Positions 16,410 through 27,481 of a stretch of DNA of 64,000 nt are shown piece by piece. Source of the stretch: Actinacidiphila oryziradicis (lineage in GTDB: Bacteria > Actinomycetota > Actinomycetes > Streptomycetales > Streptomycetaceae); assembly GCF_005047355.1 (NCBI RefSeq), contig NZ_SUMC01000028.1, forward strand, positions 1-64,000. The letters are read 5' to 3'. Position 1 is the stretch's first letter. Each line of letters opens with the position of its first letter. The notes below the pieces were generated by a model that saw only the letters and a list, made by a program, of their open reading frames with translations, was not told the DNA's origin and did not search any database. The translations under genes and the position numbers were made by a program.

Positions 16410-17755
16410 TTGATCAACTTCTTGTTGTTCGAGAGCTGCTTGTTGATCCCCGTGTTGAGCTGGTCCGCCAGCTTCCCCGCCGAGACGGTCCCGTTGATCG
16501 CCGCGGGCAGGTATTGGTTGACCACGGCGTCGAGTGCGTCCCACTTGGCGTACGGGGTGAAGGAGATCACCGAGAAGTACGGCAGTTCCCGCTGCTGCAC
16601 CGCGTACGCCTGCTTCTGGAAGGGCTCGGCCTGCGGCAGCAGCGGGCGCAGCGACTTCAGCCCGGGGATGCCGGTGCCGTTTTTCGCCCGGGTCTTGGCG
16701 CCTACGCCGCCGAGGAAGTACTCGAAGGCCTGCCAGGCCAACTCCTTGTTCTTGCCCGCCTTGGGCATCCACAGGCCGGTCGCGCTGTAGCAGCTGCTGG
16801 TCCGCTTGGTGCCGAACTGCGGGGCGGGGGCGAAGCGCGAGATCGCGGCGATCTTCTTGTCGGAGTTGACGCTGCCGCCGAACCAGTAACCGTCGGTGGC
16901 GACCGCTATCCGGTTGGCGTCGAAGTTGGGCCAGTCCCAGCCGTTGGGGTCCGGGTTCACGACGGTCGGGGTCATACCGGACTTGGCCAGCTTCAGATAC
17001 CAGGTGAGGATCTTGATCCCCTCCGGACTGGAGTAGTCGACGGCGGAGAAGTCATCGGTGAAGAGGCTGCCTCCGAGGGAGGCGAACATGGACATGAAGT
17101 TCTGCGTGTTGCCGGCGTAACTCCACCCGTACACCTTGGTCTTCTTGCCGCTCTGCGTGAGGCGCTTGCCCTTTTCGAACAGCTCGTCGTAGGTGAGCGG
17201 GATGGTGTCGCTGGGGTAGGACTCGTTCGCCTGGTCGAACAGTGCGGTGTTGTACCAGATCATGGAGTCCTGGGAGTAGTCCTTCACCATGCCGTAGCGC
17301 GGTCCGGTGCCCTGCTTCTTGCCGTCGTAACGCCAGACGTCGTTGACCGGGTCCAGATCGCTGACCTTGATGACGCTGCTCTTGGCGAAGTAGTCGTCCA
17401 GGTCCTGAGCGATACCGTGCGCCGCGAGGTACGGGGTGTCCACTGCGCCCATGCCGCGTACGAGGTCCGGCGGGCTGCCGGCGGTGATCATGGCGGTGAG
17501 CCGAGTGATGTCGTACTTCACGATGTTGATGTTGAACCCGAGCGCCTTCTCGGCCGCCTTGATCTCGGCGGGCAGGCCCAGTTCGGTGGTGCCGATCATG
17601 ATGGTCAGCGTCTTGTTGCCGCCGCCCGAACTGCCGCCGGAGACCGAGCCGGCGCAGCCGGACAGCAGACCGCCCCCGGTGACCGCCGCAGCGGCACCTG
17701 CGGAGGTCACGAGGAACCGACGACGAGTCATCGGGGCACCAGATGTGGACCACAT
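16406..17755 (-). CDS. Extracellular sugar-binding lipoprotein of a CUT1 ABC transporter
   Basis: 449 aa. The N-terminus combines a twin-arginine pattern (TRRRFLVTSAG) with a lipobox (LLSGCAG), so it is probably a Tat-exported lipoprotein. The mature part is a family 1 solute-binding protein: KTLTIMIGTTELGLPAEIKA, ITAGSPPDLVRG, YSQDSMIWYNTALFDQ, and RIAVATDGYWFGG. ATG 17755 has a GGAAGGCAGG ribosome-binding site. It is the first gene of the importer operon under LacI-type promoter C. The operon continues through both permeases, then the broken GH31 and the truncated GH51. Confidence 0.9.
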   Translation of the reverse strand: MWSTSGAPMTRRRFLVTSAGAAAAVTGGGLLSGCAGSVSGGSSGGGNKTLTIMIGTTELGLPAEIKAAEKALGFNINIVKYDITRLTAMITAGSPPDLVRGMGAVDTPYLAAHGIAQDLDDYFAKSSVIKVSDLDPVNDVWRYDGKKQGTGPRYGMVKDYSQDSMIWYNTALFDQANESYPSDTIPLTYDELFEKGKRLTQSGKKTKVYGWSYAGNTQNFMSMFASLGGSLFTDDFSAVDYSSPEGIKILTWYLKLAKSGMTPTVVNPDPNGWDWPNFDANRIAVATDGYWFGGSVNSDKKIAAISRFAPAPQFGTKRTSSCYSATGLWMPKAGKNKELAWQAFEYFLGGVGAKTRAKNGTGIPGLKSLRPLLPQAEPFQKQAYAVQQRELPYFSVISFTPYAKWDALDAVVNQYLPAAINGTVSAGKLADQLNTGINKQLSNNKKLIK

Positions 17756-18112
17756 GTTTTTGCCTGCCTTCCAGGGCTGTTTCAGGACTGCCAGGACTGC
17801 TTCGCTATTCGGGGGGGTTCTCGGGGAGCGAGGGCACCGGCGACCGGAACGGCGGCGGGGAATCGGTGCTCAGGAGGGCGGCCGTGGCGTGGCGCCGTCA
17901 TCAGAGCGGCCGGCATGCCGGCATGCATCCGGGCTCGTCGTTCGCCGCCGGGCGTCTGCCGTCGCCGGGCGTTCACATCGTCGAGGCCGTGCGTCTCCGG
18001 GCAGTGCGCCTGCCGACACGGCGGGCCGCCCGGAGTGATGTCGGTTGGATCGTCCCGTCGGGCCGGACGGGAACATGCTTCATCGTGCGTAGGGGAGTAG
18101 GAACAGCCCGGC

Positions 18113-18169
18113 TTTTGACCGGTAAAAGCTGCGATGCTGGACGTTAACTACGTGTGTCGGGTGCGTCAA
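18113..18169 (-). promoter_or_regulatory. LacI-type promoter/operator C (sugar importer operon)
   Basis: Minus strand: -35 TTGACG (18164-18169), 17-bp spacer, -10 TAACGT (18141-18146), operator TTTTACCGGTCAAAA (18113-18127). It shares CCGACACACGT-type spacer and AGC-TTT leader sequence with promoter B. Its transcript would start about 350 bp upstream of the binding-protein ATG, a long leader in which I see no further structure I can name. Confidence 0.8.
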
Positions 18170-18236
18170 GAGGGCGTGCGTACCTTGCTTCCCTCACCGG
18201 CGGTACATGGCAGGTCGGAGATCCCTGCGGCGCCCC

Positions 18237-18296
18237 TTGACTGCACACAAAAGCCCTGTTAGCGTCCGGCGCCGCAAGGGATTTTTACCGGTCAAA
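18237..18296 (+). promoter_or_regulatory. LacI-type promoter/operator D (autoregulated lacI)
   Basis: -35 TTGACT (18237-18242), 17-bp spacer, -10 TAGCGT (18260-18265), operator TTTACCGGTCAAA (18284-18296) just downstream of the predicted start site. It drives the adjacent lacI gene, so the repressor should control itself. It is almost identical to promoter A at 6380-6438, in inverted orientation. Confidence 0.8.
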
Positions 18297-18319
18297 TGAA
18301 TGAAGGGTGGTGGCGACCG

Positions 18320-19333
18320 ATGGTGACGATGCTCGACGTCGCGAGACGGGCCGGAGTCACCAAGCAGACGGTCTCCAATGTCGTCCGGGGACGCGCGATC
18401 GTCAGCGCCGAGACCAAGGCCAAGGTCGAGGCGGCCATCGCCGAGCTCGGCTACACCCCGAATCTGGTCGCCCGGAGCCTGGCCACCGGCACGACCATGA
18501 CCATCGGCTTCATCGTGCCCACCATCGCCAACCCGTTCTACTCGGAGGTGGTGGAAGTGGTGGAGACCTTGCTGGAGGAGCACGGCTACCACCTGCTCCT
18601 TGCCACTACCCGGGGCGACGGCGAGCGCGCCCGGCGCCACCTGGCCACCCTCTCCAACCGCTCGGTGGACGCGCTCCTGGTGGCCGGTGATTTCGACCTG
18701 AGCGAGCATGTGCCGCTGCTTGGCGAGTACGGACTGCCGGTCGCCCTGTGCGCCTGGGAGATCGACCCGCCGGACACGCTGCCCGTGGTCACCATCGACT
18801 ACGAGAAAGCCGGCTATCTGGCGGGCCGCCACCTGCGGGAACTCGGCCACCAACGCCTGGTGTCGATCGCCGAGCTGCCCGCACACCGCGTACGGGTCGG
18901 CGGCGCCCACCGGGCCTTCGCCGAGGACGGCATCGTTGTCACCGACGACTCGGTGTTCGCGATCCCCGATTCGACTCCCGAGTCCGGTTACGAAGCGGCT
19001 CTGCTGGCGCTTTCGGCCGACCGCACCGCCGACCGCACGACTGCCGTTTTCGCGTCCACCGACGCCATCGCGCTGGGAGTGATGGAGGCGGTCCGGCACA
19101 ACGGCCTGCGGGTGCCAGAGGATGTCTCGGTCGTCGGAATCGACGACATTCCGCAGGCCGCGCACGCCCATCCGCCGCTGACCACTGTGGCCCTCCCGAA
19201 GCGGCGGATGGCCCAGGAGGCCACCGGACTGCTGCTGCGCGGGATCGCCGAGAACCAGCCCCCCTCCCCCTCCCTGACTCTCCTCAGCCCCGAAGTCCTG
19301 GTCCGCGCGAGTTCCGCGCCGCCGGCCGGATGA
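18320..19333 (+). CDS. LacI-family transcriptional repressor of the polysaccharide locus
   Basis: 337 aa from ATG 18320. The helix-turn-helix is at residues 1-25 (MVTMLDVARRAGVTKQTVSN, then VVRG), the hinge follows at ~45-60 (NLVARSLATG), and then comes a periplasmic-binding-protein-like effector domain (TMTIGFIVPTIANPFYSEVV, ASTDAIALGVMEAV, SVVGIDDIPQAAHAHPPLTT). An upstream in-frame ATG at 18296 overlaps the operator and lacks a ribosome-binding site, whereas GAAGGG precedes 18320. I infer that it binds the TTTGACCGGTMAAA sites at 6380, 6546, 18113 and 18284, and is released by an imported oligosaccharide. The GH2 gene follows in the same direction. Confidence 0.92.
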   Translation: MVTMLDVARRAGVTKQTVSNVVRGRAIVSAETKAKVEAAIAELGYTPNLVARSLATGTTMTIGFIVPTIANPFYSEVVEVVETLLEEHGYHLLLATTRGDGERARRHLATLSNRSVDALLVAGDFDLSEHVPLLGEYGLPVALCAWEIDPPDTLPVVTIDYEKAGYLAGRHLRELGHQRLVSIAELPAHRVRVGGAHRAFAEDGIVVTDDSVFAIPDSTPESGYEAALLALSADRTADRTTAVFASTDAIALGVMEAVRHNGLRVPEDVSVVGIDDIPQAAHAHPPLTTVALPKRRMAQEATGLLLRGIAENQPPSPSLTLLSPEVLVRASSAPPAG

Positions 19334-19356
19334 CGGCGGCTGCGCCGAAAGCCTGA

Positions 19357-22413
<3,057 letters not shown>

Positions 22414-22492
22414 CCGTCCACGACGCCGGCGGGTAGCACGTCCCGCCACGGCCCGGCCGACCCGCCCGGAGGGCGCCCCCCGCGGCGGCTGG

Positions 22493-22610
22493 TGCGTGCG
22501 ATCGCAAGGCGGTGGGGGCACCCCCGGACGAAGTCTGGGGGAAATCGGCGTCGTCCTCGTAGCCGGGCTAATCGGGCGATTCGACAACGCAGCGAGCGTG
22601 CGTGCCTGGG
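22493..22610. repeat. Probable dispersed GC-rich intergenic repeat
   Basis: The gap after the GH2 gene (22414-22673) contains no gene. It holds a hairpin-like block, GGGGGCACCCCCGGACGAAG then CTGGGGGAAATCGGC, in the style of repeats I recall between streptomycete genes. Whether it recurs elsewhere in this genome cannot be seen from one window. Confidence 0.4.
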
Positions 22611-22673
22611 TGCACCTCCCAGCCGCCAGGCCGGGGGAGCATCGCGGGGCGGACGGGATCTGTCAGACGGGGC

Positions 22674-23447
22674 CTACGGCCCGCCGGGCAGCCGTTCGGC
22701 GCCTTCGCCCGGGTGCACGGCGGCGGGGTCCGGCTGCAGCGTCCCGGGCACCTCGTCGGCAAGTACGGAGGACGCCACGGAACGCCTGGCCCGCCGGAAG
22801 TCAGCCGCCTGGCCCCGGCGGCGGTGGAACCGGTGCGCCAGGAAGGCCACCGTTGCGACCGCGGCCACGCCCACCACCGCAGCCATACCGGCGTTGTCCA
22901 GCAGGGCGCCGGCGGAGGCGCCGAGGGAGTAGCCGATCGCGACGCTCCCGGTGCCCCAGATGAGCGAGGCGGCGATGGTGTACGGGAGGAACCTCCGGTA
23001 GGGCATGCCCGCCGCCCCCGCCGCGAAGGGGAGGAAGGACCGTACGAAGCCCACGAAGCGCCCGGTGAAGACGGCACTGCCGCCATGGCGCCGCAGGAAG
23101 TCGTGCGCCCGCTCGTTACCGCTCCGCAGCGGAAAGCGGTCCCGCAGCCGTCCGGGCAGGCGACGGCGCCCGGCCCACTGGCGCAGCCGCTCGGCGGCCG
23201 GGGTGCGCACATACCAGCGGCCGACCCAGTAGCCGACCGAGTCGCCGACCATGGCGCCGGTGACCACGACAAAGGCCAGGCCGAACGGGTTGAGGTGGCC
23301 GCCGCCGGCCAGGGCCGCGGCGAAGAGGACGAGCGTCTCGCCCGGGAGGACGAGTCCGATGAAGACACTGGTCTCGCCCATGGTGAGGACGAACACCAGC
23401 ACGTAGGCCCACACACCGATCGAATCCACGAACCCCGTGGGTATCAC
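22674..23447 (-). CDS. DedA/SNARE-associated-family membrane protein
   Basis: 257 aa from GTG 23447. Five or so membrane segments with DedA hallmarks: FVLTMGETSVFIGLVLPGE near the start, GAMVGDSVGYWVGRWYV, FTGRFVGFVRSFLPFAAGAA (the conserved F-x-R-x-x-P-x-x-R-x-x-x-P-x-x-A-G type motif), and MPYRRFLPYTIAASLIWG. The family is linked to lipid carrier recycling and membrane homeostasis. The C-terminal ~50 residues are hydrophilic and not conserved. It is apparently monocistronic, with 204 bp of featureless sequence before the next gene. Confidence 0.85.
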   Translation of the reverse strand: MIPTGFVDSIGVWAYVLVFVLTMGETSVFIGLVLPGETLVLFAAALAGGGHLNPFGLAFVVVTGAMVGDSVGYWVGRWYVRTPAAERLRQWAGRRRLPGRLRDRFPLRSGNERAHDFLRRHGGSAVFTGRFVGFVRSFLPFAAGAAGMPYRRFLPYTIAASLIWGTGSVAIGYSLGASAGALLDNAGMAAVVGVAAVATVAFLAHRFHRRRGQAADFRRARRSVASSVLADEVPGTLQPDPAAVHPGEGAERLPGGP

Positions 23448-23651
23448 GCACTCACCCGGCCGACTCCGACGTCCGGGTGGCCGTGCCGGGCGGCAGGACG
23501 TCTTCGCTGCACACGTCGCCTCCTGTCACAGGTGGAGGGCCCTCCTGGTAAGGGCGGCGGACCGTCCGGCCCAAGGCTCCGCAGCTCATACGGACAACGA
23601 CCTCCGTTTAGTTCCCGGCTCCGCCGGACGCGCTTCCTGACTTCCCGTGTT

Positions 23652-24416
23652 TCAGATCACAGCACCTGTCGCCGGGACCGGGACCGGGGAGTCCTCATTC
23701 TCGCAATCATCCGGTTCGACCTGCTCGGGCCGCGAGGCCTGTGCCTTGTAGGCCATCATGGCCCGTCTCATCTGTATGGCGGTCGGCGGCGCCGGCAACG
23801 GTCCTGACCGGTCCCCCTGGACCTGGAACGACTCCAGCAGATAGGCGATCAGACGCCGCCAGGCGTGCGGCGCTGCGTCCCTGGTGGCCCGCAGGACGCC
23901 CGCGTTGGCCAACAGCAGGAGGGTGATGTCCTCCGCGACGAAGTCCTCACGCAGGACGCCCTCTTCCTGCGCCCTGTGCACCACCGCGTCGATGGCGCCC
24001 TTCGTCCGGTCCTTCAGTGCCTTCATTTCCTCCGAGGACGGCAGTCCCATGGTGACCGCGTTGGTGAAGCCGCGATTCTCGGCCTGCATGGCACAGATCC
24101 GCTCGATGCAACCAGTGAATCCGGTCCAGGCGTCGGGAGCATCCAGCGCTTCCTCGGCGGCCTTCGCGTATTCGTTCATCTTGGCCTCATAGGTGGCCGC
24201 GATCAGTTCCTCGCGGCTCGGGAAGCGGCGGTACAGCGTCGCGATCCCGACTCCGGCACGCTCAGCGATGTCCTCCAGCGGGGCATCCAGACCCGACTCC
24301 GCGAAGACGGCCTGAGCGGCCTCCACCAGACGGCTGCGATTGCGCTCGGCGTCTGCCCGCAGTGTGCGGCAGGGGCGCACTCCGGTGCGGCCGGATTCCG
24401 GAGACTGATGGCTCAT
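23652..24416 (-). CDS. TetR/AcrR-family transcriptional regulator
   Basis: 254 aa. The N-terminal helix-turn-helix reads RNRSRLVEAAQAVFAESG, APLEDIAERAGVGIATLYRR, FPSREELIAATYE (residues ~25-70). The helical ligand domain follows, with a hydrophilic acidic tail from about residue 205 that is longer than usual. A palindrome that overlaps its probable promoter suggests autorepression. Two small membrane-protein genes lie just upstream in the same direction and are its most likely targets or operon partners. Confidence 0.88.
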   Translation of the reverse strand: MSHQSPESGRTGVRPCRTLRADAERNRSRLVEAAQAVFAESGLDAPLEDIAERAGVGIATLYRRFPSREELIAATYEAKMNEYAKAAEEALDAPDAWTGFTGCIERICAMQAENRGFTNAVTMGLPSSEEMKALKDRTKGAIDAVVHRAQEEGVLREDFVAEDITLLLLANAGVLRATRDAAPHAWRRLIAYLLESFQVQGDRSGPLPAPPTAIQMRRAMMAYKAQASRPEQVEPDDCENEDSPVPVPATGAVI

Positions 24417-24425
24417 GTCTCCATC

Positions 24426-24443
24426 TTACTCGTTTCGGAGTAA
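24426..24443. promoter_or_regulatory. Palindromic operator upstream of the TetR gene
   Basis: TTACTC-N6-GAGTAA is a perfect 6-bp inverted repeat 10 bp upstream of the TetR start codon. A second, overlapping repeat, GTAAA-N7-TTTAC, lies at 24440-24456. Size and position fit a TetR dimer site for autoregulation. Confidence 0.65.
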
Positions 24444-24473
24444 AACCTCCGTTTACCTGCACCACTGGGCTCT

Positions 24474-24893
24474 TCAAATCAACGCATGCACGCGATGGAC
24501 GAGAAAGGCGGCGAGTGGCAGCTCGATGAACACCGCCAAAGCGGCCGAAACCCAGATGCCCGGCGTACCGAAGGCGAGCGATACGTCGAACCAAGCATCG
24601 CAGATCAACAGTACAGCTGTCGCGAGGGCGGACATGGCGGCGGGGCGGCCGCGACGCCGCAAGCCGAAGATCGCCGTGGCCGCCATGGCCACGACCATCA
24701 GGATGTCGAACCCGACCCACGTCACCCGCCACTCGTGCACCTGGTACTGGGCCGGCAGGGTCAGCGCCAGCAGGGCCGTCCACGGCACCAGGCCGATGGC
24801 ACAGACCAGCAGCAGTTCGAGGGTCAGCCGTCGCCGCCGTTCGATTGACGTGGCCACTTCACCGTCTTCACGGTTTTCGCCGACTTCCGTCAT
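24474..24893 (-). CDS. Four-helix integral membrane protein of unknown function
   Basis: 139 aa with a charged N-terminus (ERRRRLTLE) and four hydrophobic segments (LLLVCAIGLVPWTALLAL, WVGFDILMVVAMAATAIF, AALATAVLLI-like, VSAALAVFIELPLAAFLV). Conserved-looking polar residues (QYQVHEW, DAWFDVS) sit between helices. The start overlaps the stop of the upstream small membrane gene by 4 bp. It is encoded next to a TetR regulator, so a transport or stress role is possible, but I recognise no named family. Confidence 0.7.
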   Translation of the reverse strand: MTEVGENREDGEVATSIERRRRLTLELLLVCAIGLVPWTALLALTLPAQYQVHEWRVTWVGFDILMVVAMAATAIFGLRRRGRPAAMSALATAVLLICDAWFDVSLAFGTPGIWVSAALAVFIELPLAAFLVHRVHALI

Positions 24894-25162
24894 CGGCCCG
24901 ACGCGCGCGTGACCGGTGGGATCGGCCGGGAGAGGCCGTCACCGTCGGTCACCGGGGTTTCGCGGCGGGGAAGGTGCTCCGCGGCCACCCAGCCCAGGCC
25001 CGCCAGGCCGGCGCCGGCTATGGCGGCGGGCAGATGACGGCTGGCGATGAGGGCGACAGCGGCGCCGTCCACGCACACGGTGAGAGCCACGGCGAGCGCA
25101 CGAGCCCGGCGGTGTGGGCGGGGGTGGCTGGGGTGGGGGCCGCCGGACATCAGGGTGGTCAT
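24890..25162 (-). CDS. Small two-helix membrane protein of unknown function
   Basis: 90 aa. A basic, proline-rich start (HPSHPRPHRRAR) is followed by two adjacent hydrophobic helices (ALAVALTVCVDGAAVALIA and LPAAIAGAGLAGLGWVAAEHL) and a short polar tail. It overlaps the downstream membrane gene by 4 bp (ATGA), so the pair is a translationally coupled unit. Codon bias is typical of the genome. Confidence 0.6.
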   Translation of the reverse strand: MTTLMSGGPHPSHPRPHRRARALAVALTVCVDGAAVALIASRHLPAAIAGAGLAGLGWVAAEHLPRRETPVTDGDGLSRPIPPVTRASGR

Positions 25163-25389
25163 CCGGCTTCCTCCGCCCCGCCCTGCTCCAGCAAGGGTGC
25201 TTCCCTCATGTCGCCCTCCGCTTCGGCCCCACCTGTGGACTGATTTTCCCAGAGGAACCGGATGCCGTACTCCGAATATTCCCGGTCAGCCGCAGCTCGG
25301 AACAGCAGAATGGCCTCACCAGCACCACTCCAAGGTCATACCTTACACGCGTATCGGAGGACTACCTCCGGATATCCGCGCGGATGGCC

Positions 25390-25793
25390 GTCGAACGTCG
25401 CCGGCATCGGCATGGCCCCGCCCATCGCCCCGCCCATCGCCCTGGACGGCGCCAGCCGTATCCGCTGCGCTGAGCTGCCGGCCGACCTCGGTGCGGATGT
25501 CGTCCGCGTCGAACGGCCCGCCGCCGACCTCAAGGAGCCGGCCGGCCGGGACCGCGCGCTGCGGCTGATCGACCGGGCCGAGGTACTGATCGAGGGCATC
25601 CGGCCGGGTGTGACCGAACGGCTCGGCGTCGGCCCCGACGGCTGCCTCGCCCGCGATCTCGCTCACCGGAGTGCTGCACGCCATCGGCACGCCTAGGCCG
25701 GCGACTTCGGCGGCACCGCCCGTGGCACCCTCGCCGCCCGCACCGGCGGCCGACACCGCCGCCGTCCTCCGCGACTGGAGCGTCGCCCCTTGA
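25390..25793 (+). pseudogene. Decayed CaiB/BaiF-type CoA-transferase gene
   Basis: In one frame [20 protein letters not shown] is followed by [20 protein letters not shown] then [17 protein letters not shown], the N-terminal signature of class III CoA-transferases/racemases. A second frame gives [12 protein letters not shown], matching the next conserved block, and then stops. The final codons, DTAAVLRDWSVAP and stop (25791-25793), resemble the family's C-terminus. Several hundred residues between these islands are deleted. The region from 25163 to 25390 upstream holds nothing I can call. Confidence 0.75.
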
Positions 25794-25860
25794 CGGACGG
25801 CCGCCCCCGCTGCCGGACTCGGCCGGCAGCGGGGGCGGGGAGCGTTCGGCGTCCGGCCGG

Positions 25861-27057
25861 TCAGCTCTTCTCGACGGTCTGCGGCGTGGAGGCGGACGCT
25901 CCGTTCAGGCTCGGCAGCGTTGTCCGCTTCTTCAGGGTGTCCAGGATCGCCATGCCCTGTCCGACGATGCCGGCCGCCACCTCGTTGATGCCCTCGGTGC
26001 CGTTGAGCACGGTCAGGGTGGAACCGTTGATCCCACGGGCGGCCGCGTCGGCCAGGGCGGGCAGGTTCTCCACGATGCGGTTGGCCGCGATGAGCTCCTG
26101 GTTGCCGTCCCTCAGCGAGGCGGCGCGGGCGTTGTTGGCGTCGGCCTGGGCCTGGGCCAGCGTCCGCTCGGCGTAGGCGTTGCCGTCCGCCTCGAACTTG
26201 GCCTGGTCGCGACGGGCCTCGGCCAGGGTGCGCTGGCGGTACGCCTCGGCGTCCGCGGGGCGCCGGACCTCCGCCTCCAGCCGCTGCGCGGCCAGCGCCG
26301 CCCGGCGCTGGGCCAGCGCGGTCTGCTCCTCGATGACCTCCTGCGAGGCCCTGGCCTCGGCGAGCGGGCCCGCCTGGGCGGCGCGGGCGTTGGCCTGCTC
26401 GGTCTCGGCCTGGAAGCCGGCCCGCTTGATCGCTGTGTCCCGCTCGTACTCGGCCTTCAGCGCCGCGGCCTGCTGCTCGCGCTCGGCGGCTTCCTGATCG
26501 GCCCTCGCCTGGGCGATCCGGGCCTGGCTGGCGACAGCGGCGGCGTGCGGGGCCGCCAGGTTGTTGATGTACCCGGTGGCGTCCTCGATCTCCTGGATCT
26601 GCAGGGCGTCAACGACGATGCCCAGCTTCTCCATCTCGCTGTGGCTGCCCTCCTTCACCTCCTGGGAGACCCGGTCGCGCTCCCGGATGATCTGCTCCAC
26701 TGTCAGGCCGCCGATGATGGAACGCAGGTGACCGGCGAAGATGCGGCCCACGAGCTCTTCCATGCGGTTCTGTTCCGACAGGAAACGACGGGCCGCGTTC
26801 GCGATGGACACCGGGTCGTCACCGACCTTGAACACCGCGACGGCGCGGACGTTGAGGCGGATGCCCTGCTGGGTCACGCAGTCCTCGGTGATCTCCGACT
26901 CCCGCAGTGCCAGGGACAGCATGCGGGCCTTCTGCTTGACCGGAAGCACGAAGCTGCCGTGTCCGGTCACGATCCGGAACTGGGTGTCCTGCACCTGCCG
27001 CTTTGAGCCGGAGATCAACATCGCTTCGTTGGGGGCGGGAACGTGCCAGAACAACAT
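25861..27057 (-). CDS. SPFH/flotillin-like protein
   Basis: 398 aa. An SPFH (band 7) domain at ~5-180 (FRIVTGHGSFVLPVKQKARM, RLNVRAVAVFKVGDDP, EELVGRIFAGHLRSIIGGLT, EMEKLGIVVDALQIQEIED) is followed by a long alanine/glutamate/arginine-rich coiled coil (~185-330) and a C-terminal hydrophobic/glycine-rich tail. This is the flotillin layout without an obvious N-terminal transmembrane helix. It would scaffold membrane microdomains. The NfeD-like gene lies 29 bp upstream, the usual partner of such proteins. Confidence 0.85.
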   Translation of the reverse strand: MLFWHVPAPNEAMLISGSKRQVQDTQFRIVTGHGSFVLPVKQKARMLSLALRESEITEDCVTQQGIRLNVRAVAVFKVGDDPVSIANAARRFLSEQNRMEELVGRIFAGHLRSIIGGLTVEQIIRERDRVSQEVKEGSHSEMEKLGIVVDALQIQEIEDATGYINNLAAPHAAAVASQARIAQARADQEAAEREQQAAALKAEYERDTAIKRAGFQAETEQANARAAQAGPLAEARASQEVIEEQTALAQRRAALAAQRLEAEVRRPADAEAYRQRTLAEARRDQAKFEADGNAYAERTLAQAQADANNARAASLRDGNQELIAANRIVENLPALADAAARGINGSTLTVLNGTEGINEVAAGIVGQGMAILDTLKKRTTLPSLNGASASTPQTVEKS

Positions 27058-27086
27058 GAGAGAGCTCCTGTGGTGTCACATAACGT

Positions 27087-27311
27087 CTACGGAGAAGGGA
27101 ACGGCTCAACGACAACGGAGCGGGCCGATGTGCGGTCCACGACGATGACACGAACATGTCTGGCGATCGGCACCTCGGCCCAGGCCGCGAAGGCCTCGGT
27201 CCCGCCACGTATCGCCAGGAGCACCTCGCCCGGACCATTCGGCGGAATCGATACGGTCACCCGGCCGATCGCCCCGACCGGGCTCTGCTCTGCGTCATCT
27301 GCGGCGTCCAT
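27087..27311 (-). CDS. Small NfeD-like/OB-fold partner of the SPFH protein
   Basis: 74 aa from ATG 27311 with a strong AGAAGGA ribosome-binding site. The motif SPVGAIGRVTVSIPPNGPGE, then VLLAIRGGTEAFAAWAEVPI and VRVIVVDRTSARSVVVEPF, looks like the beta-barrel (OB-fold) soluble domain of NfeD proteins, here without the membrane helices. It is cotranscribed with the flotillin-like gene (29-bp gap). Many SPFH proteins are encoded beside NfeD partners. Confidence 0.7.
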   Translation of the reverse strand: MDAADDAEQSPVGAIGRVTVSIPPNGPGEVLLAIRGGTEAFAAWAEVPIARHVRVIVVDRTSARSVVVEPFPSP

Positions 27312-27481
27312 TCCTTCTTTCCTGCCCGTTGAGCAGCGGTGCCGCTGGCTCTGGGGCTGCCTCCGCCCACCGGGTAGGCGGAACCGGGAGGTTGGCAGAA
27401 CAAGACGCCCACGACGTCTCCACACTACTCCGGATCATGTGCCGCGGAGCCTTCTCCGACGGCAGGCGATCAACAGCTGGG

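Noticed and set aside
14563-17755. Search for an ATPase gene in the sugar importer operon
   Set aside because: None exists in this stretch. Streptomyces CUT1 importers commonly share a separate MsiK-type ATPase, so the absence is expected rather than a loss.
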